DNA of 48,699 bases. Origin: an uncultured Muribaculaceae bacterium. Its GTDB lineage: Bacteria; Bacteroidota; Bacteroidia; Bacteroidales; Muribaculaceae. How positions within the stretch are numbered: position 1 is the stretch's first letter; the number at the start of each line of letters is the position of its first letter. Shown here piece after piece: positions 25,052-32,412 of this stretch. Position numbers and translations under genes: made by a program. The stretch spans positions 1-48,699 of the forward strand of contig CANQRV010000014.1 of assembly GCA_947626355.1 (NCBI GenBank), given 5' to 3'. Below the pieces are notes generated by a model. The model was given only the letters and a program-made list of their open reading frames with translations. It did not search any database and had not been told where the DNA came from.

Positions 25052-26493
25052 CGCGCTGCCCCGAGATCCTGATCACGGGCGCCACCGGCACGATGGGCAT
25101 GGCCACTCTCCGCGAGTGGGCGGCCCGCCGTGGCGACTGCCGCGTCACGGTGCTCGCACGCCCCTCCAAAGCCAACCGCCGCAAGCTCGCCCGCTTTGCC
25201 GGCCCTGACTTCCGCATCGAGTGGGGCGACCTCTGCGACTATGACGCGGTGGCCCGCGCAATGGCCTCGGCCGACTATGTGCTCCATCTCGGCGGCATGG
25301 TGACTCCGCTCACGGAATATCATCCCGAGCAGACGTTCCGGGTCAATATCACGGCCGCACGCAATGTGGCGCGCGCAGCGTCTGCTGTCTTTAGGGAGAG
25401 GGAAATAAGGGTCATCAACATGGGGAGCGTGGCCCAGCTCGGCGACCGGCTTCCTCCGCGACACTGGGGGCGTGAGGGCGACCCGGTGTGTCCCGCTCTC
25501 TACGATGCCTATTCCCTCTCGAAGATCCTCGCGGAGCGCGAGATAGCCGAGGACTGCTCCGCGCCATGGATCTCGCTGCGGCAGACCGGTATCCTATCTC
25601 CGGAAATGCTGCTGAAAGGCACCGACCCCATCACTTTCCATGTCCCACTCGCCGGCGTGCTCGAGTGGACTACAGTCGAGGACTCCGCCCGCCTGCTCAT
25701 CAATATATGCGTCTCCGACCCCGACCCTTCGTTCTGGGGCCATTTCTACAGCATAGGCGGCGGCGAGTCTTACCGCCTGATCAACTATGAGTTCGAGTCG
25801 CGGCTGCTCGCAGCCCTGCGCTGCCCGCCTCCCGAGAAGATATTCGATCCTTACTGGTTCGCGCTGAGGAATTTCCACGGGGTATGGTGGGCTGATTCCG
25901 ACCGGCTCGAGGAGCTCGTGCCATACCGCTCGGCGATGAGCTGCGACGACTATTTCCACCATCTCGCCAAGGGCACTCCCTGGTGGATGCGCCTCACGCC
26001 ACTGGTGCCGGCGTATTTCATCAAGAAGATGATGTGGGGGGTGGCCCGTAAGCCGCATTCCCCGCTGCGCGCTATATTTGATGACGACAGAAGGCAGATA
26101 GAGGCCATGTTTGGCCACCACCGCATATGGCTGTGCATACCCTTGTGGGACGAGGAACTCGAGATCCTCCGGAAGGCCGCCGGCGACGCGCCCCATCCGA
26201 GGGTGCCCGATGCCGGGGCATTGCTGCCTCACGGCTACGATGAGGATAAGCCGGCCGGGCGCCTCGACATCGGCGACATGCGCGACAAGGCCGCATTCGA
26301 GGGAGGGGAGTGCCTCTCCACTGAGATGACTCCCGGCGACCTGTACACCCCGCTGAAATGGCGCTGCAAGGAAGGCCATGTCTTCGAGGCCTCGCCGGCG
26401 CTCGTGCTCCGTGGAGGCCATTGGTGTCCCTACTGCCTCTCCGCCGCCTCCGGTATGGCCGCCCACCTCCGCGCCGCCTTTGATGACTTATAA
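25048..26493 (+). CDS. NAD(P)-dependent SDR/epimerase fused to a C-terminal zinc ribbon
   Basis: A 481-residue cytoplasmic protein. The N-terminal half is an extended SDR: Rossmann motif GATGTMG (residues 11-17), LHLGGMVTP, and Y-x3-K in YSLSK. The middle resembles substrate-binding parts of NAD-dependent epimerase/dehydratases. The last 45 residues form a treble-clef-like metal site, C440-x3-H444 and C460-x2-C463 (WRCKEGHVFE.., GHWCPYC), like the DUF4379/zinc-ribbon modules usually found in repeats in other proteins. Its ATG overlaps the HMA gene's TGA, so production is tied to a periplasmic metal-binding protein. Substrate unknown; a metal-responsive or metallated dehydrogenase is inference. 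Confidence 0.8.
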   Translation: MTRCPEILITGATGTMGMATLREWAARRGDCRVTVLARPSKANRRKLARFAGPDFRIEWGDLCDYDAVARAMASADYVLHLGGMVTPLTEYHPEQTFRVNITAARNVARAASAVFREREIRVINMGSVAQLGDRLPPRHWGREGDPVCPALYDAYSLSKILAEREIAEDCSAPWISLRQTGILSPEMLLKGTDPITFHVPLAGVLEWTTVEDSARLLINICVSDPDPSFWGHFYSIGGGESYRLINYEFESRLLAALRCPPPEKIFDPYWFALRNFHGVWWADSDRLEELVPYRSAMSCDDYFHHLAKGTPWWMRLTPLVPAYFIKKMMWGVARKPHSPLRAIFDDDRRQIEAMFGHHRIWLCIPLWDEELEILRKAAGDAPHPRVPDAGALLPHGYDEDKPAGRLDIGDMRDKAAFEGGECLSTEMTPGDLYTPLKWRCKEGHVFEASPALVLRGGHWCPYCLSAASGMAAHLRAAFDDL

Positions 26494-26526
26494 TATTTAG
26501 TAATCTCATAATCTCAATTAATAATA

Positions 26527-27348
26527 ATGAAAAGATTGATTACCATTGGTGCCATAGCGTCGCTCACTCTCTCCCTTACGCTGCTGCCGTCTTGCAGCTC
26601 CGACGTAAATCACGAGATTCTGAAACCCATCTCGAAGCATATTCTCGGCAGATGGCAGCTCGCCAACGGCTATATGCTCAGCGACGGCAAATGGAAGCCT
26701 CACGATGAAGCGGGCGAAGTGTCCGAGTGTGTCTACAACTATCAGGACAACGACTCGATTCTGATCTGCACCACCGGGTCGGACGGGTGGAGCAAATACG
26801 CCACTATTCCCTACAGCATTGACGAGGCGAAGATGACGGTCATCACAGCCCCTACGGAGTCAAACGTCGAACTCCTCACAGCCGATTCCCTCGAGCTCGT
26901 TTCCGATGTCGTCAACAATCCGGAAACCGGCGAGGCTTTTCCTGAGCCGATACATTATAAGTGGAGCTTCCGCCGTCTGCCTTCTGGTGAGTCCTCTCTG
27001 GGAGAGAGACTGTTGGGAAAATGGAAGTTAACAGGCACCGAGGAGAAGGGCGACGGTGGCTGGAAGACTTCGGCCGATGCACCCACTTCCTCCGAATGTA
27101 TAATGACTTTCACAGGCAACAGCTTGCTTTTCGTTGATATGGTTTACGAGGGTGCACCTCTCAAGCAAAACTACGACTGGAAAATCAACAATGCCACCGG
27201 CGTCATGGATGCGACATCCGGTGAAGACGTCCTCAACTGGCGTGTTGAATTCATTGGCAACGACAAAATATGGCTCTACTACACAGTGACTCCTGAAGAC
27301 GGCTCCACTCTGGAGCTCCGCGACGGATTCTCGCGCCAGACATTATAA
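26527..27348 (+). CDS. Lipoprotein with two lipocalin-like repeats
   Basis: A 273-residue protein with a signal peptide and lipobox PSC (Cys23, ..LLPSCSS). Two repeats of about 110 residues each begin with a lipocalin-like start (ILGRWQLANGYMLSDGKWKP, then LLGKWKLTGTEEKGDGGWKT). Both share an SEC..Y/F..N..SIL/SLL pattern and end in a beta-rich stretch. This resembles Bacteroidota lipocalin-like lipoproteins of unknown role. It starts 33 nt after the SDR gene without a visible promoter box, so it may be its third operon gene, although its lower GC suggests a separate history. Confidence 0.75.
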   Translation: MKRLITIGAIASLTLSLTLLPSCSSDVNHEILKPISKHILGRWQLANGYMLSDGKWKPHDEAGEVSECVYNYQDNDSILICTTGSDGWSKYATIPYSIDEAKMTVITAPTESNVELLTADSLELVSDVVNNPETGEAFPEPIHYKWSFRRLPSGESSLGERLLGKWKLTGTEEKGDGGWKTSADAPTSSECIMTFTGNSLLFVDMVYEGAPLKQNYDWKINNATGVMDATSGEDVLNWRVEFIGNDKIWLYYTVTPEDGSTLELRDGFSRQTL

Positions 27349-27486
27349 ACGTCTGAGCATGCATGCCGGCATATCATCATATATAGCTGGATATGTCAGT
27401 GTCGCGTATTATGGAGTCGTGAATTTAACAATCCCGATTTTTCGGATAGTTGACAGTGTCTCTATAAAAACACCAGATTGCCACTC

Positions 27487-27544
27487 TATTCCGCACGCCG
27501 CCATTTCAACCGGTCGGTTGAAATGGCGGCGTGCGGAATATTTT
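27487..27544. terminator. Perfect 25-bp hairpin, likely bidirectional terminator
   Basis: 27487-27511 is perfectly complementary to 27516-27540 (loop GGTC), followed by TTTT on the plus strand. It lies 139 nt beyond the lipoprotein stop and at the 3' end of the convergent vsr remnant. The 25-bp perfect stem is longer than needed for termination. Nothing else was found in 27349-27486. Confidence 0.8.
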
Positions 27545-27565
27545 AATCCATCATAACTGGCTTTC

Positions 27566-27594
27566 GTAGGGACGCACTGTTCGTGCTTCCGCTC
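27566..27594 (+). repeat. GTAGGGACGCAC palindromic element, left arm
   Basis: GTAGGGACGCAC with a hairpin GCAC..GTGC, then TTCCGCTC. It pairs as an imperfect inverted repeat with 27654-27683, 59 nt away. No coding capacity. Together the arms span 118 nt and look like a MITE or palindromic repeat unit inside the dead vsr. Confidence 0.7.
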
Positions 27595-27653
27595 TGGTCA
27601 TTGATAATATACACTTGAAACATTATGGAAACCGACATGTGATTACTTTGAGT

Positions 27654-27683
27654 GAGCCGGACGCACGAGCCGTGCGGCCCTAC
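27654..27683 (-). repeat. GTAGGG.CGCAC palindromic element, right arm
   Basis: The minus strand reads GTAGGGCCGCACGGC then TCGTGCGTCCGGCTC, close to the left arm at 27566-27594. It contains its own hairpin CGCACG..CGTGCG. Confidence 0.7.
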
Positions 27684-27958
27684 ATTATTATTGTTGGTGT
27701 CTTTCGGATTCATAAGATTTGTTGGAATAATCTGTATTGTAGGGGATGTCGGGTTCGGCAGAACGATGTCGGGGCGTCCGGGCAGTTTCCTCGCCAGAAT
27801 CCGGAATCGCAGTCCACGGGAGAAGAGGTATTTGCGCACTATCATCTCGGGCTTCGTATCCTTGCCCTTGATGGCCGCCATGCATCTGTGGCGCTGTTCC
27901 GGTGTCATCGTGTCCGTCATTCCTCTCGGTCTTCAGAATCTCATTGGCGCGATGCGGT

Positions 27959-29290
27959 TCATTCCACTATCCACTCGGAGATGTTGCGTTCTGATGTCGA
28001 GAATTCCACTCCTACCTTGATTACGGTGCGGCGGTCGGCGAGATAACGGTCCGCATAGCCCTTCTCATGGATTTGGGCGAGGGCAGTCTCGGGCGACCGG
28101 TCAACCTTGAATCCGCCGTCTATCTGCCTGGTGTTGATGTAATAGGGCACAAGAGCGCGGAGGAAGGCACGCTCCACTTCCTCGTTGGGGAAGCCCAGGC
28201 GGTAGACGGTCTCCATGTCATACCCGGTGCCCTTTATCGTGAGGTATCCGCTCTGGAACAGCAGCGGTATCGGATCGCGGAACACCAGGTCGAGCCCCAG
28301 CAGCTCGCTTTCGGTGCGTGTGGCTCCGTCAAGCTCCGTGAGCTCGATATCCCGGTCGCGCAGCAACTCTATCAGCATGGTCGGGGTGCCGGTCATGAAC
28401 CAGTAGTCGGCGAAACGCCGCGATGCCATCACGTTGAGCAGGCTGAACGGATTGTAGATTCCCTCGGCATCATCATCCTCGGAGAACCGGTAGCCGTCGT
28501 AGTTCCTCTTGAGCTTCCCGCAGGTCTCGGCTATCGAAAGCTTCTGTCTTTCGGCCAGCGCTTCTATGCCTTCGCGCATGTCGGCGAGAAGCTCCGACTC
28601 CGTGATGCCGCAGATGGAGTTGTAGTCCGGCTCAAGGGTCAGGTCGCGGATGTTGTTGAGGTCGGAGAAGACGCTTACCTTGCCGAACTTGGTGACTCCG
28701 GTCAGGAACACGAAGCGTATATATTGGTCGCAGGTCTTGAATACCCCGTAGAATCCCTTGAGCATATCACGGAATTTTTCCCGACGCTCACGCCTCTCTC
28801 TGGATAAGTTCTGAAGCAGTGGCTTATCATATTCATCGATGAGGACCACCACCTGATGTCCGGTAGCGTCATAGACCGACCGAATCAGATTACGAAACCT
28901 GGTATCGAGTGCCTTTTCTTCTGCCTTCATGCCATATTCTTCTTCCCATTCCCTGAGATAGCTATCGATGTGGAGATAAAGAGATTCATCGTCTCTTGTA
29001 TAATCCTTGGCATTGAAGTCGAGGTGCAGCACAGGATATTCCTGCCACTCCACATCCTCATGACGCTCGATGGCGAGCCCTTTGAATAACTCACGCTTTC
29101 TTTGGAAGAAGGCCTCCAAGGTAGAGAGCAGCAGACTCTTGCCGAAGCGGCGGGGACGACTAAGAAAATAATACTTTCCCTCGCTTACGAGCTTATAGAC
29201 ATACTCCGTCTTATCGATGTAGAGTTAGTTGCGGGATATAATCTCGGAAAAACTCTGCATGCCGATGGGATATTTCACTGACGCGCTCAT
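27959..29290 (-). pseudogene. AAA-ATPase-like/PD-(D/E)XK nuclease family protein, interrupted
   Basis: The frame opens at ATG 29290 (MSASVKYPIGMQSFSEIISRN), hits an in-frame TAA at 29227-29225, and continues in frame with LYIDKTEYVYKLV.., Walker A RPRRFGKSLLLS and Walker B VVVLIDEYDKPLL to a normal end (VGVEFSTSERNISEWIVE). The family has an N-terminal AAA-ATPase-like domain and a C-terminal DUF1703 nuclease domain. Here YYINTRQ runs straight into GGFKVDRSPETALAQI, so about 100 residues carrying the nuclease acidic residues appear to be missing, and the usual E-F-K reads G-F-K. With both defects it is very probably inactive. A promoter (29319-29326) is still present. Confidence 0.8.
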
Positions 29291-29318
29291 ACCAATGATC
29301 TTTAAAGGTAAACTTCTG

Positions 29319-29326
29319 CAAATATA
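29319..29326 (-). promoter_or_regulatory. -7 box TATATTTG of the AAA-ATPase-like gene
   Basis: Full match to TAnnTTTG on the minus strand, about 29 nt before the ATG at 29290. It supports 29290 as the original start. Confidence 0.65.
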
Positions 29327-29356
29327 AACAAAAAATATGAATTAGCGGATATAACG

Positions 29357-29387
29357 AAAAAGGAAACGGGCTATGCTCGTTTCCTTT
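29357..29387 (-). terminator. Intrinsic terminator after tRNA-His
   Basis: On the minus strand AAAGGAAACG pairs with CGTTTCCTTT (10 bp) around a 9-nt loop and is followed by further T residues. It lies 5 nt after the tRNA 3' end. Confidence 0.85.
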
Positions 29388-29391
29388 CAAG

Positions 29392-29466
29392 GGTGGAAGA
29401 TGGGCCTCGAACCCACGACCTACGGAACCACAATCCGTCGCTCTAACCAACTGAGCTACATCCACC
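29392..29466 (-). tRNA. tRNA-His (anticodon GTG)
   Basis: The minus strand starts GGTGGATGTAGCTCAGTTGG, has an anticodon loop TTGTGGT, a T arm GTGGGTTCGAGGCCCAT and ends CTTCCACC; CCA is not encoded. The extra 5' G (G-1) pairs with C73 as in histidine tRNAs. There is one T.T mismatch in the acceptor stem (position 6/67). It has its own promoter box at 29527-29534 and a terminator. Confidence 0.93.
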
Positions 29467-29526
29467 ATGTCGCTTTCCATGCAGGTTCCACTAAAGGCTT
29501 CGCAAGGTCCCTGCCGAAAAGCAGTG

Positions 29527-29534
29527 CAAAATTA
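29527..29534 (-). promoter_or_regulatory. -7 box TAATTTTG for tRNA-His
   Basis: Full consensus match on the minus strand, about 60 nt upstream of the tRNA 5' end, in the gap behind rnfA. Confidence 0.65.
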
Positions 29535-29585
29535 CGCATTATTTTTGATTCACCAAAATTTTTCGCGTTTTTTTCAAAAATTTTT

Positions 29586-30164
29586 TCAGAACTTGATTCC
29601 CGAGAAGCCCATGAAGGCCATAGCCAGCAGCCCCGCGCAGATCATCGCGATCGGCACGCCGCGCATAGCCTTAGGCACCGCCGCAAGCTCCAGCTGCTCC
29701 CTGATGCCTGCGAAGAGCCACAGCGCCAGCGTGAAACCGAGGGCCGTCGAGAAGCTGTAGGTCACGGATTCCATAAGGTTGAAGCCCTTCTGGATCACCA
29801 GGATCGCTACGCCAAGCACGGCGCAGTTGGTGGTGATCAGCGGAAGAAACACTCCCAGCGACTGATAGAGCGCCGGCAGCGTCTTCTTCATCACTATCTC
29901 CAGCAGCTGCACCAGGAAGGCGATCACAAGGATGAAGACTATCGTCTGCAGGAACTGAAGCCCGAGGGGATTGAGCACGAAATACTGCAGCAGCCATGCC
30001 ACTACTGTGGCCAGCGTGATCACGAAGGTCACGGCCGCGCCCATGCCCAGCGCCGAGCTCGTGTTTTTCGACACTCCGAAAAACGGACATACTCCCAGAA
30101 ACTGGGCGAAGACGATATTGTTGATGAATATCGCCGTTATGATTATCGATAGATAGGTCAGCAT
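29586..30164 (-). CDS. rnfA: Ion-translocating ferredoxin:NAD+ oxidoreductase subunit RnfA
   Basis: A 192-residue inner-membrane protein with six predicted helices, the normal RnfA/NqrE length. It begins MLTYLSIIITAIFINNIVFAQFLGVCPFFGVSK, typical of RnfA, and has the Cys in GVCPF and TNCAVLG that belong to the membrane iron-sulfur site shared with RnfE. Last gene of the rseC-rnfBCDGEA operon, 5 nt after rnfE. The complex couples ferredoxin oxidation to NAD+ reduction and Na+ or H+ export. Confidence 0.96.
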   Translation of the reverse strand: MLTYLSIIITAIFINNIVFAQFLGVCPFFGVSKNTSSALGMGAAVTFVITLATVVAWLLQYFVLNPLGLQFLQTIVFILVIAFLVQLLEIVMKKTLPALYQSLGVFLPLITTNCAVLGVAILVIQKGFNLMESVTYSFSTALGFTLALWLFAGIREQLELAAVPKAMRGVPIAMICAGLLAMAFMGFSGIKF

Positions 30165-30169
30165 GGCGG

Positions 30170-30760
30170 TCAGTTGGTTTTGCGTATTTTATTGATGATG
30201 GCTATGAGGTAGCCGAGCGCGATGAAGGCTCCCGGCGCCAGGACGAAGAGGAGCATGCCGTAGTCTTCGGGATAGACGATGGCTCCGAATATCTTGCCCG
30301 TGCCGAGCAGCTCGCGGGTGGCGCCCAGCAATACGAGCGCGAAGGTGTAGCCCACGCCGCAGCCCAGGCCGTCGAGCAGCGAGGCGACGACGCCGTTGCG
30401 TCCGGCGAAGGCCTCGGCGCGTCCCAGCAGGATGCAGTTGACCACGATCAGCGGGATGAAGATGCCCAGCGAGGCGTTGAGCGCCGGCATCCAGGCGTTG
30501 ACGGCCAGCTGGAGCATCGTCACAAAGGTGGCGATGATCACGATATACGCAGGGATGTGGACCTTGTCGGGAATCAGCTTGCGGAGCATCGACACCACGA
30601 CGTTGCTGCACACCAGCACGCTGCCCGTGGCCACGCCCATCATCATGCCGTTGTAGGCCGAAGAGGTGGTGCCGAGGGTGGCGCACATGCCCAGCAGAAG
30701 CACGAACACCGGATTGCCCGGCACTATGCCGTTGTAGAATATTTTCCAGTAGTTTTTCAT
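30170..30760 (-). CDS. rnfE: Rnf complex subunit RnfE
   Basis: A 196-residue six-helix membrane protein, homologue of NqrD. Typical segments: NGIVPGNPVFVLLLGMCATLGTT near the N-terminus and IVVNCILLGRAEAFAGRN in the middle, with the Cys residues of the RnfA/RnfE iron-sulfur site. Its ATG overlaps the rnfG stop (ATGA, 30760-30757). Confidence 0.96.
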   Translation of the reverse strand: MKNYWKIFYNGIVPGNPVFVLLLGMCATLGTTSSAYNGMMMGVATGSVLVCSNVVVSMLRKLIPDKVHIPAYIVIIATFVTMLQLAVNAWMPALNASLGIFIPLIVVNCILLGRAEAFAGRNGVVASLLDGLGCGVGYTFALVLLGATRELLGTGKIFGAIVYPEDYGMLLFVLAPGAFIALGYLIAIINKIRKTN

Positions 30761-31377
30761 TTCTTTTCGTTTTGCGCGGTGGCTCCGCTGTTTCTGTAGG
30801 TCTCGTAGGCTTCAAAGGCGTGGCGCAGCGTCTCCAGGAAGGCGCGGCTGGAGATGGTGGCGGCGGTGATGCCGTCGACGGCCCCGTGCTGCTCCTTGTC
30901 TTTGGTGACGTAGAAGCTGTAGCTTGCCGGGTTGCGGCCGATCACGCTCCGCGCCCCGGCGGGGTCGCGAAACCATGCCTCCATCCTGGCTCCGAGCCCG
31001 GGGGTCTCGGCCTGGCTCAGCACGCGGTAGTCTCTCACGGTGCCGTCGGCGTCGAAGCCGCACATCACGGTGATCTCCCCTGAGAAGCCGTTCATGCTGC
31101 TTCCCTTCACGGCGGCGCCCACGAGCCTGCCGCCCATCTCGGCCGGATAGACGGTGAAGGTGTTGCCGTCGATCTCGGTAGTCCAGCTGTCGGCCTCGGG
31201 ATTGTTGTCGCAGGGGGGCGCCACGGCCTTTATGGCCGCCTGGCGCTGTTCGTCCTGCTGCCTGGCTATCGGCTCCTTGGTGGCGCTGTACATCGCCCCC
31301 AGCAGCGCTCCGGCCACTATCGTGACTATGCCCAGCGAGAGGATCATGTTGGGCAGTGTGGATGCGAGTCTCTTCAT
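30757..31377 (-). CDS. rnfG: Rnf complex FMN-binding subunit RnfG
   Basis: A 206-residue protein with one N-terminal membrane helix (about residues 10-30) and a periplasmic FMN_bind domain. The flavinylation motif is GITAATISS, where Thr of the (S/T)(G/A)AT(I)S pattern carries covalent FMN. The start ATG at 31377 overlaps the rnfD stop (ATGA) and gives MKRLASTLPNMILSLGIVTI, a proper anchor; longer frames upstream belong to rnfD in another frame. Confidence 0.95.
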   Translation of the reverse strand: MKRLASTLPNMILSLGIVTIVAGALLGAMYSATKEPIARQQDEQRQAAIKAVAPPCDNNPEADSWTTEIDGNTFTVYPAEMGGRLVGAAVKGSSMNGFSGEITVMCGFDADGTVRDYRVLSQAETPGLGARMEAWFRDPAGARSVIGRNPASYSFYVTKDKEQHGAVDGITAATISSRAFLETLRHAFEAYETYRNSGATAQNEKK

Positions 31378-32351
31378 GCCGTCTTCCTCCTTTCCGCCGC
31401 TCCGAAGATGGCCGGGCGGCAATAGCGGTTGATGAGCGGCGTGAAGCTGTTCATCAGCAGGATGGCAAACGACACACCCTCGGGATAGGCTCCGAAGCGG
31501 CGTATGATGATGGTGATGACGCCGATCATCACTCCGTAGATGATCTGTCCGGTGCGGGTCATCGGAGATGTTGCATAGTCGGTGGCCATGAAGCAGGCGC
31601 CGAGCATCAGGCCGCCGGCCAGCAGGTCGAGCAGCGGATTGCCGCCGAGAGCCCACGAGAAGAGGGCGGCCGAGCCGAGCACGGCCACGGGGATGTGCCA
31701 GCTTACTATCCTCATGATCAACATATAGGCGAGGCCGAGGAGGATGGCTATCGAGCCTACCTCGCCGAGCGAGCCGTTCATCTGGCCGACGGCGAGATCC
31801 ATGAGGTCGACGCTGCCGGCGGTGGCCTGTCCGCTGTTGAGCGAGGCGAGCAGGGTGGCGCCCGACGAGGCGTCGGCCGATGCGCCGCTGATGGGCAGCA
31901 TGCCGCTGCCCACACCCTCGGGCCATGTGGTCATGGCCGCCGGGAAGGAGATAAGCAGGAAGACGCGCCCGACGAGGGCCGGGTTCCAGATGTTGCAGCC
32001 CAGGCCGCCAAACGACATCTTGCCGATGCCGATGGCCACGATGCCGCCGATCACTACCATCCACCAGGGCAGTATGCTGGGGAGGTTGAAGGCGAGCAGC
32101 AGGGCCGTCACCATCGCCGAGCCGTCGGAGAGGGTGCACGCGCGCCGGAAGAGGAGACGGTCGATGGCCCACTCTGTGAGCAGGCAGGTGGCTATGCTCA
32201 CCGCCGTCACCGTCAGGGCCGGAAGCCCGAAGGTCCACAGCGCTACGGCCAGGGCCGGAAGCAGTGCCACCACTACGTTCCACATCGTGCCCGACACGGT
32301 GCGCGGGGTGTGGATATGCGGCGACATCGACACTATGAGTTTCTTTTGCAT
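31374..32351 (-). CDS. rnfD: Rnf complex membrane subunit RnfD
   Basis: A 325-residue polytopic membrane protein, homologue of NqrB, with SMSPHIHTPRTVSGTMWNVV at the N-terminus, GLGCNIWNPALVGRVFL in the middle and ATDYATSPMTRTGQIIYG, whose Thr is the likely covalent FMN site. Length is normal. It overlaps rnfG by 4 nt and follows rnfC by about 60 nt. Confidence 0.96.
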   Translation of the reverse strand: MQKKLIVSMSPHIHTPRTVSGTMWNVVVALLPALAVALWTFGLPALTVTAVSIATCLLTEWAIDRLLFRRACTLSDGSAMVTALLLAFNLPSILPWWMVVIGGIVAIGIGKMSFGGLGCNIWNPALVGRVFLLISFPAAMTTWPEGVGSGMLPISGASADASSGATLLASLNSGQATAGSVDLMDLAVGQMNGSLGEVGSIAILLGLAYMLIMRIVSWHIPVAVLGSAALFSWALGGNPLLDLLAGGLMLGACFMATDYATSPMTRTGQIIYGVMIGVITIIIRRFGAYPEGVSFAILLMNSFTPLINRYCRPAIFGAAERRKTA

Positions 32352-32412
32352 TATAATGTTGTCTTGTTGTGGTGTTGGTTATTCAATGTGTTATCGTTCT
32401 CCGCAGGCCCGT

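Larger units (their letters stand above)
27543..27920 (-). pseudogene. vsr: Truncated very-short-patch repair endonuclease (Vsr)
   Basis: The first 55 residues (27920-27756) are Vsr-like: MTPEQRHRCMAAIKGKDTKPE, a Cys/Arg-rich zinc-finger half and KLPGRPDIVLP, whose Asp corresponds to the catalytic PD of the family. The expected continuation (F-V-x-G-C-F-W-H-x-H zinc/active-site region and C-terminal helices) is absent; instead there is unrelated sequence and a pair of GTAGGG-headed palindromes. The open frame running to 27543 is therefore a chance extension. No cytosine methylase is nearby. The gene is probably dead. Confidence 0.85.

Noticed and set aside
27543..27755. C-terminal half of the 125-residue Vsr-like frame as a new domain
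   Set aside because: It is encoded by palindromic repeats and the gap between them and has no Vsr or other recognisable motif.
15079..29227. Stop-codon reassignment as an explanation for the interrupted genes
   Set aside because: One break is TAG, the other TAA, and both codons end normal genes throughout the window.
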